A stretch of 6,168 bases of DNA, taken from Paraneptunicella sp964228975. GTDB taxonomy: Bacteria > Pseudomonadota > Gammaproteobacteria > Enterobacterales > Alteromonadaceae. The stretch is taken from the NCBI GenBank assembly GCA_964228975.1, contig CAXRCC010000113.1, positions 1 through 6,168 of the forward strand, in the 5' to 3' direction. This document shows, in pieces, positions 1 through 6,058 of the stretch; the first letter of the stretch is position 1; every line of letters starts with the position of its first letter. Both the position numbers and the translations under genes were made by a program. Below the pieces are notes generated by a model. It saw nothing but the letters and a program-made list of their open reading frames with translations, ran no database searches and had not been told where the DNA came from.

Positions 1-837
1 ATGCACGTGTTCGAAAGCCAAGGGGTAACGTTTGATGACGTGCTTATTTGCCCGCACTTCGCAGAAGATAACTGCACCTGTCGTAAACCCAATTTGGGCT
101 TAGTAAAGTCTTATCTTCAGCAAGGCAAAGTCGATTTCACCCGCTCTTTTGTGATTGGCGATCGAGAAACCGATATTCAACTCGCAGAGAACATGGGCAT
201 TGAAGGGATTCGCTACAACCGCGAAGAGAATGACTGGCTAGCCATTGAGCGCGCATTACAGCCTCGACGCAATGCAACCGTGGTCCGCACCACATCAGAA
301 ACCGATATTACAGTGAGTGTGGAACTCGATAACAAAGCTAAATCTTCCATTGCAACCGGCATTGGCTTTTTCGATCACATGTTGGACCAAATTGCCACTC
401 ACGGCGGCTTTTACATGAATGTTTCCGTAAGCGGCGACTTGCACATCGACGATCACCACTCTGTTGAAGATACGGCGCTGGCACTTGGCGATGCACTACG
501 CCAAGCCTTAGGTAACAAACGCGGCATTGGCCGTTTTGGTTTTGCCCTGCCCATGGACGAGTGCCGTGCTGAGTGCATTTTGGATATTTCTGCACGCCCT
601 TATCTTGTGTTTAATGCCGATTTCAGCCAAGAACGTGTAGGCGAAATGTCGACGCAAATGGTGTCACACTTCTTCCGCTCGCTCGCCGACAGCATGGGCG
701 TATCTCTGCACTTAAGCACCACTGAGGGCAACGCGCACCACCAAGTGGAAAGCTTGTTTAAAGTATTTGGTCGCGCGCTGCGCCAAGCCATGACTAAACA
801 AGGTGATGAACTGCCGAGCAGTAAAGGAGCACTCTAA
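1..837 (+). CDS. hisB: Bifunctional histidinol-phosphatase / imidazoleglycerol-phosphate dehydratase HisB, 5'-truncated
   Basis: HisB catalyses two histidine-pathway steps: dehydration of imidazole glycerol phosphate and dephosphorylation of histidinol phosphate. The visible 278 residues start inside the N-terminal HAD phosphatase domain. The Zn-site pattern C17-x-H19...C25-x-C27, the following R28-K29-P30 and the HAD motif IV G53-D54-R55-x-x-D58 are present. The nucleophile DxD motif and the second HAD motif are missing. From about residue 90 the dehydratase domain is complete: F123-F124-D125-H126-M127-L128, the metal motif D150-D151-H152-H153-x-x-E156, and the second H246-H247-x-x-E250. The C-terminal LPSSKG ending is typical. 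Compared with the E. coli protein (about 355 residues, recalled), roughly 76 residues are absent. The ATG at position 1 therefore aligns with an internal methionine and is not the start; the gene runs off the window edge. It is the first visible cistron of the his operon, 2 nt before hisH. Identity is near certain. Confidence 0.97.
   Translation: MHVFESQGVTFDDVLICPHFAEDNCTCRKPNLGLVKSYLQQGKVDFTRSFVIGDRETDIQLAENMGIEGIRYNREENDWLAIERALQPRRNATVVRTTSETDITVSVELDNKAKSSIATGIGFFDHMLDQIATHGGFYMNVSVSGDLHIDDHHSVEDTALALGDALRQALGNKRGIGRFGFALPMDECRAECILDISARPYLVFNADFSQERVGEMSTQMVSHFFRSLADSMGVSLHLSTTEGNAHHQVESLFKVFGRALRQAMTKQGDELPSSKGAL
823..829 (+). promoter_or_regulatory. Ribosome binding site of hisH
   Basis: AAAGGAG lies inside the last codons of hisB, 10 nt before the ATG at 840. 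It supports that ATG over the internal ATG at 912, which has no purine-rich sequence in front of it and would remove part of the first beta strand of HisH. Confidence 0.75.
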
Positions 838-839
838 TC

Positions 840-1547
840 ATGAGTACAAGTATTGTCTCGCCACGCGCTATCTCATCAAAGACTGTCTCATCGGGCACTA
901 AGCAAGTCGTAATGGTTGATACATCCTGCGCCAATATTTCATCGCTGAAATTCGCCGTGGAGCGCTTAGGTTACGAGGTGTTAGTCAGCGCCGATACGCA
1001 AGTCATTAACCAAGCAGATAAAGTACTACTTCCCGGCGTTGGTTCTGCGGCAGCGGCCATGGCGCAAATCCGCGCCAAAGGCTTAGTAAGTTGTTTACAG
1101 AACTTGCAACAACCCGTTCTGGGAATTTGCTTAGGTATGCAACTGATGACCAACCGTTCTGAAGAAGCAAACGCGCAAGCACCTACCGTTGAGTGTTTAG
1201 GCTTGGTAGATACCGAAGTGAACGCAATGAAAAATACCCTAGCGAGCACCGATACCAATACGCAAAACCTGCGCTTACCGCACATGGGCTGGAATCAGGT
1301 AACCGGCCCAACTGCGAGCACGTTATCAGACTCACCGCTGTTTCACGGCATTGATGAAAACACCTATTTTTACTTTGTTCACGGTTATTGCGTGCCCACT
1401 GGCAAACACACGCTCGCCACCTGTGATTACACCAAACCATTTTCTGCCGCAATTCAAAACGGCAATTTCATGGGCGTGCAATTTCACCCCGAACGCTCTG
1501 GCGAAGCAGGTGCCAAACTATTGCGTAACTTTGTAGAACTGGTTTAA
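840..1547 (+). CDS. hisH: Imidazole glycerol phosphate synthase, glutamine amidotransferase subunit HisH
   Basis: HisH hydrolyses glutamine and passes ammonia to HisF within the IGP synthase heterodimer. This is a class I (triad) amidotransferase. The oxyanion-strand motif PGVGS is at residues 65-69, the nucleophile elbow G95-I-C97-L-G-M is clear, and the other triad members are H216 and E218 in QFHPE. The family motif LPHMGWN is at 146-152 and YFVHGY at 178-183. At 235 residues it is longer than the E. coli protein (196, recalled). About 20 extra residues form a Ser/Thr-rich N-terminal leader before the usual VVMVDTSCAN start, and there are further small insertions around residues 108-145 and 155-165. 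The start at 840 is favoured by its ribosome site; no alternative start codon gives a canonical N-terminus. It follows hisB by 2 nt and precedes hisA by 10 nt. Function is secure; the leader is unusual but probably translated. Confidence 0.96.
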   Translation: MSTSIVSPRAISSKTVSSGTKQVVMVDTSCANISSLKFAVERLGYEVLVSADTQVINQADKVLLPGVGSAAAAMAQIRAKGLVSCLQNLQQPVLGICLGMQLMTNRSEEANAQAPTVECLGLVDTEVNAMKNTLASTDTNTQNLRLPHMGWNQVTGPTASTLSDSPLFHGIDENTYFYFVHGYCVPTGKHTLATCDYTKPFSAAIQNGNFMGVQFHPERSGEAGAKLLRNFVELV

Positions 1548-1557
1548 GGAGTACAAA

Positions 1558-2313
1558 ATGATTATTCCCGCTATCGACCTTATAGACGGTCAAGTCGTGC
1601 GCCTTTACCAAGGTGATTACGAACAAAAAACACAATACGCTTTTGATCCAGTTGAAGTGGTAAAAGATTACGCTGCACAAGGGGCGACGTGGCTTCACAT
1701 CGTTGATTTAACAGGCGCAAAAGACACCAGCAAACGTCAGCTGGATTTGATTCAACGCATGGTAGAAACTGGCTTAATGCAATTTCAAGCAGGCGGCGGT
1801 ATTCGTTCAGAAGAAGACGTTAAGCAGCTTTTAGACATTGGCGTAAAACGCGTCGTTATTGGCTCTTTGGCGGTTAAACAACCTGAATTAGTCAAAGGTT
1901 GGTTTGAAAAGTACGGCCCTGAATCCATCGTGTTGGCATTAGATGTAAACATCGACGAAAACGGCAATAAGATGATTGCCACCCATGGTTGGCAAGAAAA
2001 CTCTGGCGTATCACTAGAGGACTTGCTGAACGACTTTTTAAGTGTAGGGGCAAAACACGTACTGTGTACCGACATCAGTAAAGACGGCACATTACAAGGC
2101 GCAAACACCGCGCTTTACGAGGCAATGCAAGCACAATTCCCAAGCGTGGTATGGCAAGCATCCGGTGGCATTGGCAGCCTTAACGACATTGCCGCGCTCA
2201 AGCCTGCTAAAGTTGGCGGTGTGATATTAGGCCGGGCCCTACTTGAAGGTAAGTTTACCGTCGAGCAAGCCATTTCCCTGTGGAACGACAGTCAAGGAGC
2301 GCCCTCATGCTAG
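1558..2313 (+). CDS. hisA: ProFAR isomerase HisA
   Basis: HisA isomerises N'-(5'-phosphoribosyl)formimino-AICAR ribonucleotide (ProFAR) to PRFAR through an Amadori rearrangement in the cytoplasm. The 251 residues form a single beta/alpha barrel in which both halves carry a catalytic aspartate: D7 in MIIPAIDLIDG and D129 in LALDVN. Phosphate-binding segments are visible as AGGGIR (78-83), TDISKDGTL (171-179), SGGIGS (202-207) and LGRAL (224-228). The start is preceded by TAAGGAG (1545-1551), which begins with the hisH stop codon, so hisH and hisA are probably translationally coupled. The C-terminus runs about nine residues past the end of the E. coli protein (245 residues, recalled), and this tail contains the hisF ribosome binding site and overlaps the hisF start by 7 nt. 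Assignment is secure. Confidence 0.97.
   Translation: MIIPAIDLIDGQVVRLYQGDYEQKTQYAFDPVEVVKDYAAQGATWLHIVDLTGAKDTSKRQLDLIQRMVETGLMQFQAGGGIRSEEDVKQLLDIGVKRVVIGSLAVKQPELVKGWFEKYGPESIVLALDVNIDENGNKMIATHGWQENSGVSLEDLLNDFLSVGAKHVLCTDISKDGTLQGANTALYEAMQAQFPSVVWQASGGIGSLNDIAALKPAKVGGVILGRALLEGKFTVEQAISLWNDSQGAPSC
2294..2299 (+). promoter_or_regulatory. Ribosome binding site of hisF
   Basis: AAGGAG sits 7 nt before the ATG at 2307, inside the 3' end of hisA. It fixes the hisF start at 2307, which gives the canonical MLAKRIIPCLDVRDG N-terminus, rather than the in-frame ATG at 2280, which would add nine residues with no family counterpart. Confidence 0.85.
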
Positions 2314-3095
2314 CAAAACGCATTATTCCTTGTTTAGACGTGCGCGATGGCAAAGTGGTTAAAGGCGTGCAGTTTCGCAACCATGAAATCATTGGCGATA
2401 TTGTGCCTTTAGCGGAACAATACGCAAAAGCAGGCGCAGATGAGCTGGTGTTTTACGACATCACCGCTTCCAGCGATCAGCGCGTGGTGGATAAAAGCTG
2501 GGTCACGCGTATTGCCCAAGTTATCGACATTCCTTTTTGCGTAGCAGGCGGCATTAAATCGGTAGAAGATGCGCGCACAATTTTAGAAATGGGCGCAGAC
2601 AAAATTTCTATCAATAGTCCAGCCTTAGCCAATCCCGCGTTAATTAACGAGCTGCACGATAGATTCGGTCAACAATGTGTTGTTGTCGGCATCGATAGTT
2701 ACTTCGACGCCGAAACCGGAAAATACCAAGTTTATCAATTTACTGGCGACGAAAAACGCACGCAGCAGACCGGTTGGGAAACCGCCGATTGGGTCAAAGA
2801 AGTGCAATCTCGCGGCGCTGGCGAAATCGTATTGAATTGCATGAATCAAGATGGTGTGCGCAAAGGGTATGACATCGAACAGTTACGCTTAATTCGCGAC
2901 ATCTGCCACGTGCCATTAATTGCTTCTGGCGGCGCCGGTGCCACGTCGCATTTTCACGATGTATTTAAACACGTTGCACAAGGTGGAGCCGACGCCGACG
3001 GCGGCTTAGCGGCATCCGTCTTCCATAAAGGCGTTATCGAAATCGCCGATTTAAAAGCTTATTTAATTGAAAAAAATATTGAGATCCGCCCATGA
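2307..3095 (+). CDS. hisF: Imidazole glycerol phosphate synthase, cyclase subunit HisF
   Basis: HisF uses ammonia from HisH to convert PRFAR into imidazole glycerol phosphate and AICAR. The 262-residue beta/alpha barrel has the two catalytic aspartates D11 (PCLDVRDG) and D130 (VGIDSYFD). Family segments include FYDITASSD (49-57), CVAGGIKS (78-85), DKISINSPAL (98-107), ASGGAG (206-211) and LAASVFHK (234-241). I chose the ATG at 2307 because it gives the exact family N-terminus and has a good ribosome site. The start overlaps the end of hisA by 7 nt, and its stop overlaps the hisIE start in an ATGA. It is a few residues longer than usual (about 257): a Gly/Asp-rich insert near 222-232 lies just before the phosphate-binding LAAS loop and includes a perfect duplicated GCCGAC hexamer. 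Assignment is secure. Confidence 0.97.
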   Translation: MLAKRIIPCLDVRDGKVVKGVQFRNHEIIGDIVPLAEQYAKAGADELVFYDITASSDQRVVDKSWVTRIAQVIDIPFCVAGGIKSVEDARTILEMGADKISINSPALANPALINELHDRFGQQCVVVGIDSYFDAETGKYQVYQFTGDEKRTQQTGWETADWVKEVQSRGAGEIVLNCMNQDGVRKGYDIEQLRLIRDICHVPLIASGGAGATSHFHDVFKHVAQGGADADGGLAASVFHKGVIEIADLKAYLIEKNIEIRP

Positions 3096-3706
3096 TTATT
3101 ACACAGGAAAACGCAACCGCATTGGCTTGGGATAAAATGGACGGCTTGCTTCCGTGCATTGTTCAAGATAAAAACACAGGCACGGTGCAAATGCTGGGCT
3201 ACATGAACCAAGAGGCCCTAGCTAAAACACTGGAAACGGGCAAAGTAACCTTTTATAGCCGCTCCAAAAACCGCTTGTGGATGAAAGGGGAAACCAGTGG
3301 TAACACCTTGGATTTACACCAGCTCACCGTGGATTGCGATCAAGACGCCTTACTGGCATTAGTGACGCCAAACGGCCCAACCTGCCACTTAGGCACAAAC
3401 AGCTGTTGGAACGATGAAGCCGAGCCCACATTGGCCTTTTTAGGCCAACTCAATCGAGTGTTAGGTGAACGTAAAGGTGCGGATCCAGAAAGTAGCTACA
3501 CGGCGCGTTTGTATAACAAAGGAATTAAGCGCATTGCGCAAAAGGTGGGAGAAGAAGGTGTTGAAACCGCGCTGGCTGCCACCGTACACGATTTAGAAGA
3601 GCTGAAAAATGAATCTGCGGATTTACTTTATCACTTGTTAGTATTGCTACAGGCCAGTGATGTCGAGTTGTCAGAGGTGATGGACGTTCTAAAAAATAGA
3701 CACTAA
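3092..3706 (+). CDS. hisI: Bifunctional phosphoribosyl-AMP cyclohydrolase / phosphoribosyl-ATP pyrophosphatase HisIE
   Basis: HisIE carries out steps two and three of histidine synthesis: pyrophosphate removal from PR-ATP (HisE part) and ring opening of PR-AMP to ProFAR (HisI part). The 204 residues show the HisI domain first (about 1-112). It has LGYMN (35-39), the WMKGETSGN region (63-71), the metal motif D81-C82-D83-x-D85, and the further cysteines C98 in PTCH and C105 in NSCW expected for the zinc site. The HisE domain follows (about 114-204), with KRIAQKVGEEGVETALA (146-162) and ESADLLYHLLVLL (174-186), the acidic MazG-like helices that bind magnesium. The ATG overlaps the hisF stop (ATGA), and no strong ribosome site precedes it, so translation probably depends on coupling to hisF. 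It is the last gene of the operon; a 408-nt gap follows. Assignment is secure. Confidence 0.97.
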   Translation: MIITQENATALAWDKMDGLLPCIVQDKNTGTVQMLGYMNQEALAKTLETGKVTFYSRSKNRLWMKGETSGNTLDLHQLTVDCDQDALLALVTPNGPTCHLGTNSCWNDEAEPTLAFLGQLNRVLGERKGADPESSYTARLYNKGIKRIAQKVGEEGVETALAATVHDLEELKNESADLLYHLLVLLQASDVELSEVMDVLKNRH

Positions 3707-3769
3707 AAAGCCGATTATCGTCAACATTAATAATGCTCGAAATTCAGTGTAATCGCTGAGTTTCGTTGC

Positions 3770-3860
3770 CCTAAAAAGAAAAAACCGCGCTGACATAAAC
3801 CAGCGCGGCAAAATAACAAAACATTAGAAACGAGAACTCACATGCTCCTTAGCGGTGAGG
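3770..3860 (-). ncRNA. Candidate small RNA ending at the minus-strand terminator
   Basis: This is an inference. A TATACT hexamer on the minus strand (3872 down to 3867) matches the sigma-70 -10 box at five of six positions. It would start a transcript near 3860 that ends about 90 nt later at the GC-rich hairpin with its U-tract. The stretch just before the hairpin is U-rich (GTTTTGTTATTTTG on the minus strand), as in many Hfq-binding small RNAs. Against it, no good -35 box has normal spacing (TTGAAA at 3900-3895 is 22 nt away), and I recognise no known RNA family. The longest sense reading from a start here is trivial, so a protein product is unlikely. Confidence 0.3.
3773..3808 (-). terminator. 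Intrinsic terminator on the minus strand, no visible upstream gene
   Basis: CCGCGCTG (3785-3792) and CAGCGCGG (3801-3808) form a perfect 8-bp GC-rich stem with an 8-nt loop. Read on the minus strand, the stem is followed at once by six T, one C and five T (complement of 3773-3784), a textbook intrinsic terminator. Read on the plus strand, it is followed by CAAAATAAC, which has no U-tract, so it is a poor terminator for hisIE. Structure and orientation are seen directly; what it terminates is unknown. Confidence 0.75.
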
Positions 3861-4103
3861 TCTGCCAGTATAGTGAGGAGATGTTTCTTTTTTATTTCAA
3901 TTTACGAAAACTTTTTTTAACCAACTTTTCGGCAAACTTAATTACCTTATTAATTTCCTATTAAATTCAATAACTTTTCGTCTTCGACAAAATTTCCTAC
4001 CGAGCGTCAATAATCCTATTTTTTAGAAAGATTTTTTCAAAACTACGCAATTTTTTTTTTATTTCTTTGTATTAAGATGCTCAACACACTAACGAAGCAG
4101 TTT

Positions 4104-4108
4104 GGGAG
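4104..4108 (+). promoter_or_regulatory. Ribosome binding site of yceJ
   Basis: GGGAG lies 6 nt before the GTG at 4115. It supports GTG as the start codon of yceJ, whose product then begins a few residues before the conserved YGLVSxxxHW segment, as in the family. Confidence 0.7.
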
Positions 4109-4114
4109 TACAAA

Positions 4115-4672
4115 GTGTTAAAGAACAATTCACAAGGCTACGGCCTCGTTTCCATTATTATTCATTGGCTGTCGGCCATCACTGTTTTTACACTTTTCGG
4201 CTTAGGTTTATACCTTTCAGAGCTGAGCTACTACGACGAATTGTACCGCGTGATCCCACACTGGCATAAAAGCCTTGGCGTCTTACTGGCGCTAGCCGTT
4301 ATCTTTCGTATTGTTTGGATGGTGTCTCATCCATCACCCAAACCCCACGGCTCACCGGCAATGGCTAACGTCGCAAAAGCCGCCCACGGGGTGCTGTATC
4401 TGGCACTATTCAGTTTGTTTATTACCGGCTACCTTATTTCGACCGCCGATGGTCGTGCCATAGACGTTTTCGACTGGTTTAGTGTCCCCGGCTTTGGTAG
4501 CTTTATAGAAAACCAAGAAGACCTAGCCGGGCAAATTCACGAACTTATCGCTTATATAATCATGGGGTTAGCTGCATTACATGCGTTAGCCGCATTAAAA
4601 CATCACTTTTTGGATCGGGATAACACACTGTCTCGTATGTTAAAACCGGTTCGTCATTCAAACGAAAATTAA
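4115..4672 (+). CDS. yceJ: Cytochrome b561 family di-heme membrane protein (YceJ-like)
   Basis: This is a predicted inner-membrane b-type cytochrome, of the type that moves electrons between quinols and other partners. The 185 residues show four hydrophobic helices at about 12-34, 52-70, 90-109 and 141-161. Histidines sit where the bacterial CybB family binds two hemes: H17 in IIHW (helix 1), H51 in HWHKSLG (start of helix 2), and H142 and H156 in helix 4. By analogy with E. coli CybB, the pairs would be H17-H156 and H51-H142. The segments GYLISTADGR (105-114) and LKHHFLDRDNTLSRML (161-176) match E. coli YceJ closely as I recall it. The start is GTG with GGGAG in front. yceI follows after 26 nt, the same pairing as in E. 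coli, so the two are probably cotranscribed. Family is secure; the physiological electron partner is unknown. Confidence 0.93.
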   Translation: MLKNNSQGYGLVSIIIHWLSAITVFTLFGLGLYLSELSYYDELYRVIPHWHKSLGVLLALAVIFRIVWMVSHPSPKPHGSPAMANVAKAAHGVLYLALFSLFITGYLISTADGRAIDVFDWFSVPGFGSFIENQEDLAGQIHELIAYIIMGLAALHALAALKHHFLDRDNTLSRMLKPVRHSNEN

Positions 4673-4698
4673 TCTGTAAAATAAAAGAGAACATAATT

Positions 4699-5268
4699 AT
4701 GAAAAAGTTACTTTCGGCCTTGCTGTTCACCGCTTTTCTTAGCCCACTTGCACAAGCCGCCGACTACCAAGTCGATGTAAAAGGCGCGCACGCTTTCATC
4801 AACTTTAAAATCAGCCACTTGGGTTACTCTTGGTTAACTGGCCGCTTTAATGAGTTTGACGGTGAATTTACTTTCGACGATCAAAACCCAAACGGCGCAA
4901 AAATCATGCTAGACATCGACCCTGCCAGCGTTGACACAAACCACGCAGAGCGCGATAAGCACATTCGTAGCAAAGACTTCTTGAACGTTAAAAAGTTTCC
5001 AAAAGCAAAATTTGAAAGCACGCATATCACGCATGAAGGTGACGACAAATTCAAAGTGATTGGCAACCTAACCATGCACGGCGTCACCAAGAAAATTATT
5101 ATTGATGCAAACAAAGTCGGTGAAGGGAAAGATCCTTGGGGTGGTTACCGCGCTGGTTTCGCGGGTACAACTAAGATCAAAATGGAAGATTTCGGTATCA
5201 AAAATGTTTTAGGTCCAGCTTCTGCTGAAATTCAATTCGACCTTCACATTGAAGGCATCCGTAAGTAA
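4699..5268 (+). CDS. yceI: Periplasmic YceI-family lipocalin-like protein
   Basis: YceI proteins are secreted beta-barrels with a lipocalin-like fold; characterised homologues bind polyisoprenoid lipids such as ubiquinone-8 or related chains. The 189 residues start with a clear Sec signal peptide: K2-K3, a hydrophobic core at about 4-16, and an AQA cleavage site after residue 20, giving a mature protein beginning ADYQVD. The conserved blocks follow: HAFINFKISHLGYSWL (31-46), SVDTNHAERDKHIRSKDFLN (77-96), DPWGGYRAGF (145-154) and LGPASAEI near the end. Length equals that of E. coli YceI (191, recalled). A modest ribosome site (AAGAG, 4685-4689) lies 9 nt before the ATG. Pairing with the cytochrome b561 gene suggests the protein handles a quinone-like lipid used by that cytochrome, which is an inference. 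A terminator follows about 50 nt after the stop. Confidence 0.95.
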   Translation: MKKLLSALLFTAFLSPLAQAADYQVDVKGAHAFINFKISHLGYSWLTGRFNEFDGEFTFDDQNPNGAKIMLDIDPASVDTNHAERDKHIRSKDFLNVKKFPKAKFESTHITHEGDDKFKVIGNLTMHGVTKKIIIDANKVGEGKDPWGGYRAGFAGTTKIKMEDFGIKNVLGPASAEIQFDLHIEGIRK

Positions 5269-5319
5269 TTAAAAGAAACGCGTCACGGCTCACCTCTGTG
5301 ACACCTGTACCCTGAAAGC

Positions 5320-5363
5320 AAAGCCAACTAGCGCCGAAGTGAGGTTATCTAGTTGGCTTTTTT
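5320..5363 (+). terminator. Intrinsic terminator of yceJ-yceI, probably bidirectional
   Basis: A perfect 12-bp stem (5320-5331 with 5349-5360) encloses a 17-nt loop, and six T (5358-5363, the first of them in the stem) follow on the + strand. On the minus strand the same stem is followed by TTTGCTTTC, a weaker U-tract, 13 nt after the stop of the convergent gene. It probably ends transcription from both sides. Confidence 0.85.
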
Positions 5364-5373
5364 ACAGGCAATT

Positions 5374-5865
5374 TTAAGGCTTGATAATGTGCGTGATCTT
5401 TTCCTGAGTGGAATTAGCACTTAAAGTAATAGCCACACTTTGGAAGTAATCATTCGAATTCGCCAGCGCTTCTGTGATTTTATCGCCAATTGCAGTTAGT
5501 ATTGCAGGTAAAGTTGGCCTATAGCCACTGTTGAACATACACTCTCCTGCTTTTCCTTCAATCACTTCTTCCTTGCCTGTGCTCGCATTAAGTGCCAACT
5601 CTTTAAAAGTATCGCCTGAACGCCCCATCAGCTCGTAAGGGTTTAAAATGATCTGGTTATCGCGAAGCACTGAGTGAACGATTTCTTCTAACTGAATTTT
5701 AGAAACGTTCTGACAAAGCGTATCCATCTTTTCTTCGGGTCTTGAATAGTAACCACTGGGGTTAATTTCGTTTGTAAAAGTCATTTCTACCGAGTAGTCA
5801 TCGGCGGGATAAAATGTTTGTACCAGATCCTTGTTTTCCACAAACTCTAAAACCATTCTAGACAC
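5374..5865 (-). CDS. Unrecognised acidic protein of 163 residues
   Basis: I do not recognise this protein. It is a complete reading frame on the minus strand, convergent with yceI. The first possible start is GTG at 5865; an in-frame ATG three codons later (5856-5854) is equally plausible, and neither has a clear ribosome site. The product is soluble-looking, with no signal peptide and no membrane helix. It is acidic: I count about 24 Asp/Glu against 14 Lys/Arg. There are two cysteines (C51 and C109). The N-terminal half has alternating strand-like segments (LVQTFYP, YSVEMTFTNEI). The middle has a helical stretch (about 57-70), and the C-terminal third has IGDKITEALANSNDYFQSVAITLSA-type helix-strand alternation. 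Lack of a ribosome site and lower GC than the his genes fit an accessory gene, but the uninterrupted frame and the terminator behind it argue that it is real. Confidence 0.65.
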   Translation of the reverse strand: MSRMVLEFVENKDLVQTFYPADDYSVEMTFTNEINPSGYYSRPEEKMDTLCQNVSKIQLEEIVHSVLRDNQIILNPYELMGRSGDTFKELALNASTGKEEVIEGKAGECMFNSGYRPTLPAILTAIGDKITEALANSNDYFQSVAITLSANSTQEKITHIIKP

Positions 5866-5885
5866 TGATTTGATCGTAAAAAGAC

Positions 5886-5895
5886 GAGTATACTC
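5886..5895 (-). promoter_or_regulatory. Putative -10 element within the palindrome GAGTATACTC
   Basis: The 10-bp perfect palindrome contains TATACT on the minus strand (5892-5887), about 22 nt before the GTG start of the unrecognised gene. It could be its -10 box, and its symmetry would also suit a small dimeric regulator. No matching -35 box is visible, so the call is tentative. Confidence 0.3.
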
Positions 5896-6039
5896 TTAAG
5901 CATGAATATGCATTTTCTTAGTTCCTTTTCCATTAATTATTCGGCAACAAGAATAAGGTAGTTTTTTTACTTTTCAACATACTCAAGCTCCTACTTTAGC
6001 CTGTGATGCTTTGGTCTTATTGCAATGCCAAAGTGCAAT

Positions 6040-6058
6040 CAACAAGCAACAAGCAACA
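6040..6058 (+). repeat. Short tandem repeat CAACAAG, 2.7 copies
   Basis: Two perfect copies of CAACAAG (6040-6046 and 6047-6053) are followed by CAACA. It is non-coding, with no evident role. Confidence 0.7.

Larger units (their letters stand above)
3707..4114. other. AT-rich intergenic gap between hisIE and yceJ
   Basis: No convincing gene lies here. The left part holds a GC-rich hairpin oriented as a leftward terminator (3773-3808). A weaker arm pair, CTCCTTA (3845-3851) with TGAGGAG (3874-3880) including one G-T pair, is followed by a T-rich stretch (3884-3893). That pair could act as the rightward terminator of the his operon, though its 22-nt loop makes it doubtful. The right part, about 3884-4070, is very rich in T on the + strand, with runs of 6, 7 and 10 T. 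Promoter elements for yceJ are unclear: TCGACA (3984-3989) with AATAAT (4009-4014) is the best pair, but its 19-nt spacing is poor. Confidence 0.6.

Noticed and set aside
338..791. Minus-strand frames inside hisB
   Set aside because: They are antisense to the conserved dehydratase domain, with low-complexity Cys/Arg-rich translations and no start signals. They are shadows of the real gene.
2280..2306. Upstream in-frame ATG for hisF giving nine extra residues
   Set aside because: The ATG at 2307 gives the canonical MLAKRIIPCLD start and has AAGGAG at 7 nt; the earlier ATG has no ribosome site and lies deep inside hisA.
3712..3755. CGATTA / TAATCG inverted repeat just after hisIE as a terminator
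   Set aside because: It has only 6 bp with a 32-nt loop and no U-tract, which is within chance expectation.
3785..3808. GC-rich hairpin as the rightward terminator of the his operon
   Set aside because: The plus-strand sequence after the stem has no U-tract, while the minus-strand side has a strong one. It may still slow polymerase, but orientation favours the minus strand.
3842..3964. Plus-strand frame of 40 codons in the hisIE-yceJ gap
   Set aside because: It lacks a clear ribosome site, and its Leu/Phe-rich second half simply reflects the T-rich DNA. It also spans the possible small RNA promoter and hairpin arms.
6040..6058. CAACAAG repeat as a CRISPR array or attachment site
   Set aside because: The unit is 7 bp with no spacers, and no integrase, cas or tRNA gene is present nearby.
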